Origin: Clostridium_S neuense
GTDB taxonomy: Bacteria > Bacillota > Clostridia > Clostridiales > Clostridiaceae
DNA length: 64,000 nt
NCBI RefSeq assembly: GCF_045310695.1
Contig: NZ_JBJIAA010000012.1
Location: forward strand, 1 to 64,000
Reading direction: 5' to 3'
Of this stretch, positions 22,842-30,947 are shown one piece after another. A program made the position numbers and the translations under genes. The notes beneath the pieces are model-generated. The model saw only the letters and a list, made by a program, of their open reading frames with translations. It did no database searches and was not told the origin of the DNA. The stretch's first letter is position 1; every line of letters starts with the position of its first letter.

Positions 22842-23915
22842 ATGATTAATGTAACCAAAACCTATATTCCTTCACTTGATAAATATAGTGTGTATTTAAA
22901 AAAAATATTTAGCGATGGCATTATTACAAATAATGGTCAATTTTTGAGAAAATTGAAAAAGGAATTAGAGAATTATCTTGGAGTTAAAAATATATTGTTA
23001 GTTCAAAATGGCACTTTAGCGCTTCAAATTGCATACAAGCTATTGGAACTTAAAGGAAATGTAATAACAACCCCTTTTACATTTGTAGCAACTGTAAGTA
23101 GTCAGGTATGGGAAGGGTTAACTCCTAAATTTGTTGATATTAACAGTGAAACTTTAAATCTAGATGAAAGGCTAATAGAAAAAAACATATCACATAGTGT
23201 GTCAGCAATTGTTCCAGTTCATGTATTCGGAAATGCCTGTGAAGTAGAATATATAGATAAAGTTGCTAAAAAACATGGAATTAAGGTTATATATGATGCT
23301 GCACATGCTTTTGGTATTAAGTATAAAAATAAAAGTATATTAAATTATGGGGATATATCTATAATGAGTTTTCATGCTACTAAAATCTTTCATACAATAG
23401 AAGGTGGAGCACTTGTAATTAAAGATGACGAGCTTTATAAAAAGGCATGCCTTATGATTAATTTTGGTATAGATGGACTTAATAGTATAAATAATCTTGG
23501 AATAAATGCAAAAATGAATGAATTAGAGGCTGCCATGGGTTTATGTATTTTAGATAGTATAGACGAAATAATTGATAATAGAAAAAATGTATATGAATAC
23601 TATATGAATCATTTAAAAGGTAATATAGTTTTTCAAAAGCACAATGAAAGTTCTTCGTTTAATTATAGTTATTTCCCAATTATATTGAGTAATGAAGAAA
23701 AAGTAGTTAAATTGGTAAAGGCTCTTTCTAGTGAAAATATAAATCCAAGAAGGTACTTTTATCCAAGCTTAAGTACTCTTCCATACCTCATAAATAAATC
23801 AAATGTGCCAATAGCAGATGATATAGCTAAAAGAGTACTTTGTTTACCTTTTTATGATTCTATTAAAGTAGAAGAGCTTAAGACAATAGTAGATATAGTA
23901 AATAAAAATGTATAA
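22842..23915 (+). CDS. DegT/DnrJ/EryC1/StrS sugar aminotransferase
   Basis: A 357-residue PLP-dependent nucleotide-sugar aminotransferase. Motifs: NNGQFLRKLKKEL, the PLP-phosphate site QNGTLALQIA, YDAAHAFG, the aldimine Lys181 in SFHATKIFHTIEGGAL, and NAKMNELEAAMG. SFHATK with GGAL is typical of aminotransferases acting on 3- or 4-keto dTDP/UDP sugars, so this locus makes an amino sugar. No keto-sugar-forming dehydratase lies in the same cluster; the CapD gene at 43556 is a candidate in trans. AAGGAG precedes the ATG at 22842. Confidence 0.88.
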   Translation: MINVTKTYIPSLDKYSVYLKKIFSDGIITNNGQFLRKLKKELENYLGVKNILLVQNGTLALQIAYKLLELKGNVITTPFTFVATVSSQVWEGLTPKFVDINSETLNLDERLIEKNISHSVSAIVPVHVFGNACEVEYIDKVAKKHGIKVIYDAAHAFGIKYKNKSILNYGDISIMSFHATKIFHTIEGGALVIKDDELYKKACLMINFGIDGLNSINNLGINAKMNELEAAMGLCILDSIDEIIDNRKNVYEYYMNHLKGNIVFQKHNESSSFNYSYFPIILSNEEKVVKLVKALSSENINPRRYFYPSLSTLPYLINKSNVPIADDIAKRVLCLPFYDSIKVEELKTIVDIVNKNV

Positions 23916-23966
23916 AATTAGTTTTAATAAAAGTTTATTTAACTTTTTACTGGAGGGTAATAAGAG

Positions 23967-24764
23967 GTGGAGAAAATACCTTGTGTTGTTTTAGTTTATT
24001 ACAATGTTGATATTATAAAAGAATCATTGGATTTTTTACTAAAATTGGGAGATCAACTTGAGTTTTTTGTAATTGAAAATAGAAGTGTAAATACAGAAAA
24101 AGAAATAAAGCCTTATTTAATGAATCTTTTAAATACCCAACAAATTTCTATGTACGTAGAATTTATGGCGAATATAAGTAATAATGCTGTTGAAGAGTTC
24201 TTTCAATCAAATTTAATTGATTTGTATAAATATAAGAATATAGTTATAACAGATGGGGATATAAAAGGTAACTCTTTAGGATGGTTAGATGAAGAAAGAA
24301 ATATTTTAAACAGGCATAGTGAAATTTTAGTCTGTGGGGTAGATCTTATAAGTGATAATTTACCTTTGAGACAATTTAAAGATGCAGTAAATTGGATACC
24401 AAAGCCTATAAATATATGCCATGACTATATTGAGTGCCCTACAGGTGCTCACCTATTGCTTATGAAAACAGAAGATTTAAGAAAATTTTTAAAGTATATG
24501 AATGATAAAAAGTTAAAATTTAAAGATTCTGTAATGTTAGATTATTGTTATAATGTTTTAGGAAAAAGATGGGCAAAAACTAAAGTTAATAAGTTTATTC
24601 ATTTAACTTGGAATATATATTCTAGGTTAAACAATCCTTATACAAAATACAAACTATCTAAATCACATGATGAATTTTGGAGTCATGACAAATACTGTGA
24701 TTTTGTTGTGCATACGTTAAACAGTGATAAATATATAAAATATAAGGTGATAAAAAATGAATGA
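23967..24764 (+). CDS. Glycosyltransferase-like protein (GT-A fold)
   Basis: A 265-residue protein with a GT-A-like start (PCVVLVYYNVDIIKESLDFLL) and ITDGDIKGN at about 94-102 in the DxD position. The middle (CHDYIECPTGAHLLLM) resembles the acceptor-side region of small glycosyltransferases. More divergent than its neighbours, so assignment rests partly on context. GTG start with GGAGGG upstream. It overlaps the next gene by 8 bases. Confidence 0.6.
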   Translation: MEKIPCVVLVYYNVDIIKESLDFLLKLGDQLEFFVIENRSVNTEKEIKPYLMNLLNTQQISMYVEFMANISNNAVEEFFQSNLIDLYKYKNIVITDGDIKGNSLGWLDEERNILNRHSEILVCGVDLISDNLPLRQFKDAVNWIPKPINICHDYIECPTGAHLLLMKTEDLRKFLKYMNDKKLKFKDSVMLDYCYNVLGKRWAKTKVNKFIHLTWNIYSRLNNPYTKYKLSKSHDEFWSHDKYCDFVVHTLNSDKYIKYKVIKNE

Positions 24765-25575
24765 AAATATAAAGGTAAGCGTACTTCTTATAACCTATAA
24801 TAATTCTAAGTTTGTAAAGCAGGCTATTGAAAGCATTCTTATGCAAGTTACTAGTTATAAATTTGAAATTGTTGTAACTGATGACTGTTCTAAGGATTCG
24901 ACTTTAGAGATTATAAAACATTATAAAAATATGTATCCAGAAAAAATAATGATATTAGATAATAAAAAAAATGTAGGGATAACTAAAAATTATGAAAGAG
25001 GGTTCAAGAGGTGTAGTGGAGAATATATTGCACTTTTAGAAGGTGATGATTATTGGGTATCTCCACATAAACTTCAGATACAAACTGATTTTTTAGATTC
25101 TCATAAAGAATATTCGGGAGCACTTAATAGGTATGTAATGTATGATATGGATAACAATGTGTCTAGAAAAACGTATTCCTGTAATAATTTGAAATATGTA
25201 ACTATAAGAACTGAGGATTTGATAAAATCAAATTTAATTGGAAACTTTTCATCATGTATCTATAGAAATGAGTTTGTAAAAAGGTTAGACCCAGTGCTTT
25301 TTGATATGGAAGTGTATGATTGGATGTTTAATATTGCAATATCTCAAAAAGGACCTATAGCATATTTACCAGAGGTTACTTCTGTTTATAGAATTCACAG
25401 TAATGGGGCATGGAATGGAAAAAGTAGAGAGGATAAAGTGAAATCTATTATAAAGTCTTGCGATGATTATAATAAATTTTTACGCTATAAGTATAATGAT
25501 TACTTTGTAGCTAATAAAGCATTGTATAAAAAGCAATTGGAAGAATTTAATGGTAAGTCTAAAACTGAAGATTAG
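24757..25575 (+). CDS. GT2 glycosyltransferase (paralogue of 26619)
   Basis: A 272-residue family 2 enzyme. VSVLLITYNNSKFVKQAIES, VVTDDCSKDST (about 37-47) and the ALLEGDDYW DxD region (about 93-101) are clear. NVGITKNYERGF, LIKSNLIGNFSSCIYR and MEVYDWMFNIAISQ recur nearly unchanged in the gene at 26619, showing a local duplication. AAGGTGAT precedes the ATG. Confidence 0.86.
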   Translation: MNENIKVSVLLITYNNSKFVKQAIESILMQVTSYKFEIVVTDDCSKDSTLEIIKHYKNMYPEKIMILDNKKNVGITKNYERGFKRCSGEYIALLEGDDYWVSPHKLQIQTDFLDSHKEYSGALNRYVMYDMDNNVSRKTYSCNNLKYVTIRTEDLIKSNLIGNFSSCIYRNEFVKRLDPVLFDMEVYDWMFNIAISQKGPIAYLPEVTSVYRIHSNGAWNGKSREDKVKSIIKSCDDYNKFLRYKYNDYFVANKALYKKQLEEFNGKSKTED

Positions 25576-25578
25576 AAT

Positions 25579-25606
25579 AAAAAAGGATACTGAGTATCCT
25601 TTTTTA
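25579..25606 (+). terminator. Terminator within the glycan cluster
   Basis: AAAAAAGGATAC and GTATCCTTTTTT form a perfect 12-bp stem with a 3-base loop. It divides the cluster into at least two transcription units; 25607-25710 is AT-rich and must carry the next promoter, which I could not fix. Confidence 0.9.
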
Positions 25607-25710
25607 TTTAATGTTGTAAATTATAAAAATCTACTAGCATAACATATAACTATAAGAATAATTCATAAAGAAAGATTTTTAAAATTGAAGGATGAAAAGG
25701 TGATAAATAT

Positions 25711-26598
25711 ATGGATAATAATCCTCTTGTAAGTGTGCTTATAGCTACTCATAATAGACCGGAATATTTTGAGCTGTCTCTTATAAGTGCATTAAATCAA
25801 AGCTATACAAATATTGAAATAATAATATGTGATGACAGCACAGATTATCGCACAAAAGATGTTGTAGAAAAATATATAAAAGTATATAAAAATATTAAGT
25901 ACTTTTTCAACGGAGGACAATTGGGTGAATATGGCTTAATTAATATGCAGAAATGCTATAGTTTAGCCAATGGTGAATTCATTAATTATTTAAATGATGA
26001 TGATTTATTTGATAAATATAAAATAGAGAAAATGATTCAGTGTTTTTATAAATATGAGAATGTTAAACTAGTTACTTCGCATAGAGGAATTATAGATAAG
26101 GATGGAAAATTGCTAGAAGATATTGATGTAACAAAACCTATAGAAGATGTAAATCAACCTATATTAGGAAGGGATGTTTTAGGAAAATTAATTATGAAAG
26201 GGAACTTTATAGGGGAACCTACTACAGTTTTATTCAGAAAAAGAGATGTAAATAAGTTTGGAGTTTTAAATGGTGTACAGTTTTATGCATTGGTTGATAT
26301 AGCTACTTGGATATCGTTACTTTTAACTGGAAACTTTGTTTATATGAGTGATACTTTGAGTTATTTTAGAATACACGGTGCACAAAACACTATGTCAGAA
26401 GAAATAAGAATAAAAATGTTATTGGAATCTTTAATATTGATGGATTATGGTTACAGTATAAGCATTGTTCCCTCAGAGATTTATTCTAGCTTTTATTCTA
26501 GTTGGATATCATTAGTTAAACCTCTTTTACCAATGATAACTTCCAATGAGGGTTTTAAGCAATATTTGCCAGTGCTAAAAAAAATAAAGATCATATAA
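25711..26598 (+). CDS. GT2 glycosyltransferase
   Basis: A 295-residue family 2 enzyme: VSVLIATHNRPEYFELSLISA (8-28), ICDDSTDYRT (about 39-48), NYLNDDDLFDKYKIEKM (about 92-108). The C-terminal part (YFRIHGAQNTMS, then a hydrophobic stretch) resembles enzymes acting on peptide- or lipid-linked glycans. It lies between two paralogous GT2 genes. AAGGTGAT precedes the ATG. Confidence 0.84.
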   Translation: MDNNPLVSVLIATHNRPEYFELSLISALNQSYTNIEIIICDDSTDYRTKDVVEKYIKVYKNIKYFFNGGQLGEYGLINMQKCYSLANGEFINYLNDDDLFDKYKIEKMIQCFYKYENVKLVTSHRGIIDKDGKLLEDIDVTKPIEDVNQPILGRDVLGKLIMKGNFIGEPTTVLFRKRDVNKFGVLNGVQFYALVDIATWISLLLTGNFVYMSDTLSYFRIHGAQNTMSEEIRIKMLLESLILMDYGYSISIVPSEIYSSFYSSWISLVKPLLPMITSNEGFKQYLPVLKKIKII

Positions 26599-26618
26599 AT
26601 TTATCATAGGGTGATAAT

Positions 26619-27422
26619 ATGAGTTATAAATTAAGTATATTAATAATAACCTATAATCATGAAAAATACATTCAAAAGGCAATTGAAAGTGTACGAATGC
26701 AAAAGTTTTTTTATGATTATGAAATTATAGTAGCGGATGATTGTTCAAATGATAATACCATAAATATAGTCAGTCAATATAAAGCTATATTTGGAGATAA
26801 ATTAAAAATATTTAGTAATCCTCAGAATTTAGGTATAACTAAAAATTACGAAAGTGCTTTCAGCAAGTGCAGTGGAGATTTTATAGCTGTCTTGGAGGGG
26901 GATGATTATTGGAATAGTGATATGAAGCTTAAACTTCAAATGGATTTTCTAATAAATCATCCAGAATGTTCAATGGTATTTAATAAAATTATTGCTGTAT
27001 TTCCTGATAATTCAAATACGGCAATACAACAATTTCCTGATAATGTTGCGTATCTACTTTTTAATACTTCCGACTTAGTAAAAAATAACTTTATTCAAAA
27101 TTTTTCAGGATGTATGTATAGGGCAAGTGCTATCAGAAATATAGATAGTTCACTTTATAATATGCTTGTTTATGATTGGATGATAAATATAGTTGTATCA
27201 CAATATGGATTAATAGGGTATCTGCCACAGCCTATGTCTGTTCATCCTGTTTTAGTATCAGGTACTTGGAGTGGTAGATCAGAACTTGAGCAGTTAGCTA
27301 TTGTTTTGAATTGTTTAGATAAATACAATAGTTTTCTTAATTATAGATACAATAGTGAGTTCATGGAAAATAAAGATACAATTTACCGTAGAATTAATGA
27401 AATTAAAAAAATTACTGGATAG
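26619..27422 (+). CDS. GT2 glycosyltransferase (paralogue of 24757)
   Basis: A 267-residue family 2 enzyme with ILIITYNHEKYIQKAIESV, VADDCSNDNT and AVLEGDDYW in the same positions as the gene at 24757, and NLGITKNYESAF, LVKNNFIQNFSGCMYR and MLVYDWMINIVVSQ along the rest. The pair is diverged but collinear, indicating an old tandem duplication and probably different acceptors. AGGGTGAT precedes the ATG. Confidence 0.85.
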   Translation: MSYKLSILIITYNHEKYIQKAIESVRMQKFFYDYEIIVADDCSNDNTINIVSQYKAIFGDKLKIFSNPQNLGITKNYESAFSKCSGDFIAVLEGDDYWNSDMKLKLQMDFLINHPECSMVFNKIIAVFPDNSNTAIQQFPDNVAYLLFNTSDLVKNNFIQNFSGCMYRASAIRNIDSSLYNMLVYDWMINIVVSQYGLIGYLPQPMSVHPVLVSGTWSGRSELEQLAIVLNCLDKYNSFLNYRYNSEFMENKDTIYRRINEIKKITG

Positions 27423-27438
27423 CTTGTATTTTCTAATA

Positions 27439-27474
27439 TAGCGAAGCTAGCTTAGCTAAAAGGTATATATGTAC
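27439..27474. repeat. Small dyads after the GT2 gene
   Basis: TAGCgAAGCT/AGCTTaGCTA (27439-27458) is a 20-bp dyad with one mismatched pair; GGTATATATGTACC (27461-27474) follows. No T-run is present, so a terminator role is uncertain. Confidence 0.35.
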
Positions 27475-27511
27475 CGTAATTTTTAAAGGTCATAATATTG
27501 GAAAGTAATAA

Positions 27512-27609
27512 AGATAAACTACCTTGGAACTTCAAGTTTATTTGTACCAAAATGCCGTCTCCTGGGTATTATGGTGCACGTGAATTTTAATAGTTGAAAT
27601 GGTTTATCT
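27512..27609 (+). ncRNA. Structured RNA element, copy 2 (before acetyltransferase)
   Basis: A 98-nt rod with the fold of the element at 4658-4754: outer stem AGATAAAC/GTTTATCT (27512-27519, 27602-27609), AACT/AGTT helix (27528-27531, 27592-27595), a long stem (27533-27549 with about 27572-27588, 15 of 17 positions pairing, several G-U) and an apical region (27550-27571) 19/22 identical to copy 1. TAGTTGAAA on the 3' side is also identical. It ends 63 bases before the acetyltransferase ATG. No leader ORF with a good ribosome binding site was seen here. Confidence 0.55.
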
Positions 27610-27672
27610 ATAGTGAAATGTAATATAAATAGTTTGTTTTTATAACATTTATATATTAAGAAAGGAAATATT

Positions 27673-28203
27673 ATGGAATTTAAGAAAAAAGGAAAGAATG
27701 TAATCATATATGAAAAGGCTATAATAATACACCCAGAGAATATTGAAATTGGGGACAATGTAATAATAGATGATTTTGCATTTATATGTGCTAATAAAAG
27801 TGTTAAAATAGGCAGCAATATTCATATAACAAGTTTTATAAGCATAACAGGAAATGAAGAATTTGTAATGGAGGACTTTAGTGGAATAGCAAGTGGTACA
27901 AGAGTTTTTACTAGTAATTATTATTTTAAGGGTGATAAATATTTTGAATATTTTTCTGCTCCTGTTAGGCTTTGCAAATTTTCTATAGTTGGTTCAAGCA
28001 GTGTTATTATGCCAGGTGCTACTTTAAGCCAAGGAACCTTTGTTGGAGCAAATAGTCTTATTGAAAGTAATACCATTACAGAGCCATTTTCTTTATATGT
28101 AGGCACTCCAATAAGAAAATTAAAAAATATGAATAAAGATAAAATACTAAAGCTTGAGAAACTCTATAAGATGAAATATAAAATAAATGAGGTTAAAAAA
28201 TGA
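27673..28203 (+). CDS. Hexapeptide-repeat acyltransferase (paralogue of 29362)
   Basis: A 176-residue left-handed beta-helix acyltransferase. Hexapeptide repeats run from about residue 20 (IIHPENIEIGDNVIIDDFAF) through SVKIGSNIHITSF, then after an insertion VIMPGATLSQGTFVGANSLI to TPIRKL. Such enzymes O- or N-acetylate sugars with acetyl-CoA; the histidine in NIHITSF is the likely base. Substrate is probably a sugar of the local glycan. AAAGGAAA precedes the ATG. Confidence 0.8.
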   Translation: MEFKKKGKNVIIYEKAIIIHPENIEIGDNVIIDDFAFICANKSVKIGSNIHITSFISITGNEEFVMEDFSGIASGTRVFTSNYYFKGDKYFEYFSAPVRLCKFSIVGSSSVIMPGATLSQGTFVGANSLIESNTITEPFSLYVGTPIRKLKNMNKDKILKLEKLYKMKYKINEVKK

Positions 28204-28213
28204 TGGTGAGAAT

Positions 28214-29323
28214 ATGCGAGAAAAAAAATTAGTTATAATAGATGATTTTTTCCCAAGCATCGTAAGTAATTTCAGAATAACAGAATTTAATTATTATATG
28301 TCGATATTTCCTAACTGTGAAGTTTACTCTGCGTTAAACGAGAATGAATTCTTAAAAGCATATAATGAATATGTAAGAGTTTATCCGCAGTTTGCTGGAA
28401 GAGTGAAGCAATTTAATCCTTATATAATGCCGAAGTGTTCACTCTTTTACACTATGTTTTTAAACAGTGCCTATTTTCTTACACAATATTTTGAAAGAGA
28501 AAAAACACCTTTTGTATTTACACTTTATCCTGGTGGTGGCTTGCATTTAAATGATGCAACTTGTAATAATAAACTAAAAAGAATATTTTCTTCAAATGTT
28601 TTTAAAAGTGTAATTGTAACACAAGAAATAGTATATAGATATATTGTTGATAATAAGTTTATTGCGCCAGATAAAATTGATTATATTTATGGTATTGTTG
28701 ATGATTCAGAATATTTTAGGGTTAATGTGCAGAGAAAGAAAAGGTATGGGAAGGATAAGGGTACATTTGATATTTGTTTTGTTGGAGGAAAATACTCTGA
28801 AAAAGGAGTTGATAAGGGATATGACACTTTTATAGAAGTATGTAAGAAGCTTATTACTGTATCGGATAAATTTAGATTTCATGTAGTAGGTGGATTTAAT
28901 AAATCTGATATAGATGTATCATCGTTAAATGGTAATATTACTTTCTATGGATATAGGGCGAAGGATTTCTTTGTAAACTTTTATCCTAGTATGGATATAA
29001 TTCTAAGTCCTAATGTACCTTTTGCAAGACTTGACGGAGAATTTGATGGTTTTCCAACAGGATGCTGTGTACAGGCAGCTTTATGTGGCACAGCTGTATT
29101 TTCAACGGATTTATTAAATTTAAATAGGAATTTTATAGATGGAAAAGAGATAGTAATTGTAAATAAAGATTTAGATGATATAGTATATAAAATAATTTAC
29201 TATGTAAATGATATAAAAATGTTATATGAGCTATCTGAAAATGGACGAAAAAAATTTATGAGTGTATTTGATACAAAAAGTCAAATAGATAGAAGAATTG
29301 AGATATTAAAAAGATATTTATAA
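28214..29323 (+). CDS. GT4-like glycosyltransferase
   Basis: A 369-residue GT-B-fold protein. The N-half starts KLVIIDDFFPSIVSNFR; the C-half has the donor-binding layout of family 4: FDICFVGGKYSEKGVDKGYD, FHVVGG, ITFYGYRAKDF, and PTGCCVQAALCGTAVFSTD in place of the usual EGFPxxxxEAMA loop. EFDGFPTGC supplies the Glu and Gly-Phe-Pro. The start is taken at 28214 after GGTGAG; a longer frame from 28187 would overlap the acyltransferase by 17 bases and has no ribosome binding site. Confidence 0.72.
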   Translation: MREKKLVIIDDFFPSIVSNFRITEFNYYMSIFPNCEVYSALNENEFLKAYNEYVRVYPQFAGRVKQFNPYIMPKCSLFYTMFLNSAYFLTQYFEREKTPFVFTLYPGGGLHLNDATCNNKLKRIFSSNVFKSVIVTQEIVYRYIVDNKFIAPDKIDYIYGIVDDSEYFRVNVQRKKRYGKDKGTFDICFVGGKYSEKGVDKGYDTFIEVCKKLITVSDKFRFHVVGGFNKSDIDVSSLNGNITFYGYRAKDFFVNFYPSMDIILSPNVPFARLDGEFDGFPTGCCVQAALCGTAVFSTDLLNLNRNFIDGKEIVIVNKDLDDIVYKIIYYVNDIKMLYELSENGRKKFMSVFDTKSQIDRRIEILKRYL

Positions 29324-29361
29324 TTGTGTTGAAAATAAAAGCTTTAGAAAGGAGGAATAGT

Positions 29362-29889
29362 ATGAAGTTTAAAAGTATAGGTAATAATGTGAAAATATAC
29401 AAAAGTGCTCGAATAATACACGCTGGCAATATAGAAATAGGTAACAATGTTATTATAGATGATTTTGTATTTATTGTTGCAAAAAAAGGTATTAAAATAG
29501 GCAATAATGTTCATATAAAAAATTTTGTAGGAATAACAGGCGATGGACTTCTTCAAATGGAGGACTATACGAGCATAGCTCAGGGAACAAAGATATTAAT
29601 GAGCTCTGATGATTATACTAATTCATATTTAACCAATTCTACTGTTCCTGATGAATTTAAAAATGTGTATTCTGCACCAATAAGCATAAAAAAGTTTTCA
29701 GTAGTAGGTGCTAATTGTGTGATACTTCCAGGTGTTACATTAAGTGAAGGAACCTTTATAGGACCTAATAGCCTTGTTAAAGTAAATACAATTACAGAAC
29801 CTTATTCGCTGTATGAAGGAACTCCAATAAAAAAGGTAGGAGAAATGAGTAAGGAAAAAGTACTTTATTTAAAAAATATGTGCAAGTAA
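29362..29889 (+). CDS. Hexapeptide-repeat acyltransferase (paralogue of 27673)
   Basis: A 175-residue left-handed beta-helix acyltransferase, collinear with the gene at 27673: ARIIHAGNIEIGNNVIIDDF, KIGNNVHIKNFVGITG, VVGANCVILPGVTLSEGTFI and EPYSLYEGTPIKKV. The putative catalytic His (NVHIKNF) is kept. Two related acyltransferases around one GT4 gene suggest acetylation of two positions or two sugars. AAAGGAGG lies before the ATG at 29362. Confidence 0.82.
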   Translation: MKFKSIGNNVKIYKSARIIHAGNIEIGNNVIIDDFVFIVAKKGIKIGNNVHIKNFVGITGDGLLQMEDYTSIAQGTKILMSSDDYTNSYLTNSTVPDEFKNVYSAPISIKKFSVVGANCVILPGVTLSEGTFIGPNSLVKVNTITEPYSLYEGTPIKKVGEMSKEKVLYLKNMCK

Positions 29890-29917
29890 AGTTTTTAATT
29901 AAAGACATTTATTCTTA

Positions 29918-29945
29918 GTGCTAAATTAAGCACATATTTTTTTTA
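29918..29945 (+). terminator. Terminator of the glycan cluster
   Basis: GTGCT and AGCAC around a 6-base loop, followed by ATATTTTTTTT. The stem is short but the T-run is strong. Confidence 0.6.
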
Positions 29946-29977
29946 CAATCATAATATATGAATATAAGATTAAATAT

Positions 29978-29992
29978 CATGCTATAAGCATG
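29978..29992. promoter_or_regulatory. CATGCT-ATA-AGCATG palindrome before the 30027 gene
   Basis: A perfect 15-base dyad 35 bases before the start codon. It could be an operator or part of a sporulation promoter; a sigma-E or sigma-K match is not convincing. Confidence 0.3.
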
Positions 29993-30026
29993 TTTACTAT
30001 AAGCTTATGTAAGGAGGGAAAGGATA

Positions 30027-30809
30027 ATGTCAAAGTGTTCTTACACAGAAAAAACAAAAGACGAATGTATAATTGCAAATAAAGTGTATGATCAATGTAG
30101 GCAGCAGGATTGTATTGAAAAGTTAGCATATAGTGCATTAGCTCCAGAAGAACCAATTAATCCACCTAACAATGCAGCGGCAGTTATTATAGTTCCAAAT
30201 ACTTTTGGTATTGGTGGGATTTTTTTAGTAAATAAATCTCCTAATTTACTTAGAAGAGGATATTATGATATTGAGCTCAAGTTTTCATTTCAATATGAAT
30301 TACAATTTAGAGATGGAAGTGGAAATCCAATAGGGGCTAATGTTCCTGCAAGAAGTTTATTTAACAAAAAAGTTAGTTTGTTTGGTTCTACCGGAACTGA
30401 TGTTAATGTGTACAGTGATTTTGGTGGGTTTTCTAATCTTCAAGTAGCACCATTTGTTCTTGTTGAAGCAAGTTCTTATCCTTTAGAAGCAACGCTTGGA
30501 TATACAATACCTATTACTAGTGGAGATAATCCTCCTGTACCTAATTCTGTTAATGTAACTATAGGATTATTTACCATAATTAAATTATTTAGACTTGTAA
30601 ATTTAGTTGTTCCTTCTACTGGTTTTTGCAAACCTAAAAAATGCGAAGAAATTGCGGAAGACCCATGCGAGTATTTTAACAATCTAAAATTCCCATTTGA
30701 TATATTTGATCCTCCACAAAAGGAAGATTTCTTTGGGAATGAAGATGACGATGAAGATGATGAAGAAAATACACAAGAATACTTAGAAGAGGATTTAGGT
30801 AATGAGTAA
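30027..30809 (+). CDS. Unknown protein, possible spore-surface component
   Basis: A 260-residue protein with no signal peptide. The N-terminus has a Cys-rich stretch (CSYTEKTKDECIIANKVYDQC, then QQDCI), of a type I recall from uncharacterised clostridial and spore-coat-like proteins. The centre is beta-rich and hydrophobic (residues ~45-190), then CKPKKCEEIAEDPCEYF and a highly acidic tail (EDDDEDDEEN). Cysteine pairs and an acidic tail would fit a cross-linked coat protein, but this is inference. AAGGAGGG precedes the ATG. It is monocistronic, directly after the glycan cluster. Confidence 0.5.
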   Translation: MSKCSYTEKTKDECIIANKVYDQCRQQDCIEKLAYSALAPEEPINPPNNAAAVIIVPNTFGIGGIFLVNKSPNLLRRGYYDIELKFSFQYELQFRDGSGNPIGANVPARSLFNKKVSLFGSTGTDVNVYSDFGGFSNLQVAPFVLVEASSYPLEATLGYTIPITSGDNPPVPNSVNVTIGLFTIIKLFRLVNLVVPSTGFCKPKKCEEIAEDPCEYFNNLKFPFDIFDPPQKEDFFGNEDDDEDDEENTQEYLEEDLGNE

Positions 30810-30834
30810 TAAAAATTAAATAATAAAAAATTTT

Positions 30835-30866
30835 ACTGCCATTAAGATATAATATGGCAGTTTTTT
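30835..30866 (+). terminator. Terminator after the 30027 gene
   Basis: ACTGCCAT and ATGGCAGT around an 11-base loop, followed by TTTTTACTTTT. Confidence 0.85.
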
Positions 30867-30947
30867 ACTTTTAATATTAAATATTTGTATTAATTTTTAC
30901 TTTATGTATAATTAAATATATAAATGAAATTGAGCAGGAGGATTTTG

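Noticed and set aside
28644..28835. Plus-strand 63-codon frame inside the GT4 gene
   Set aside because: Alternative frame within a conserved enzyme, with no ribosome binding site.
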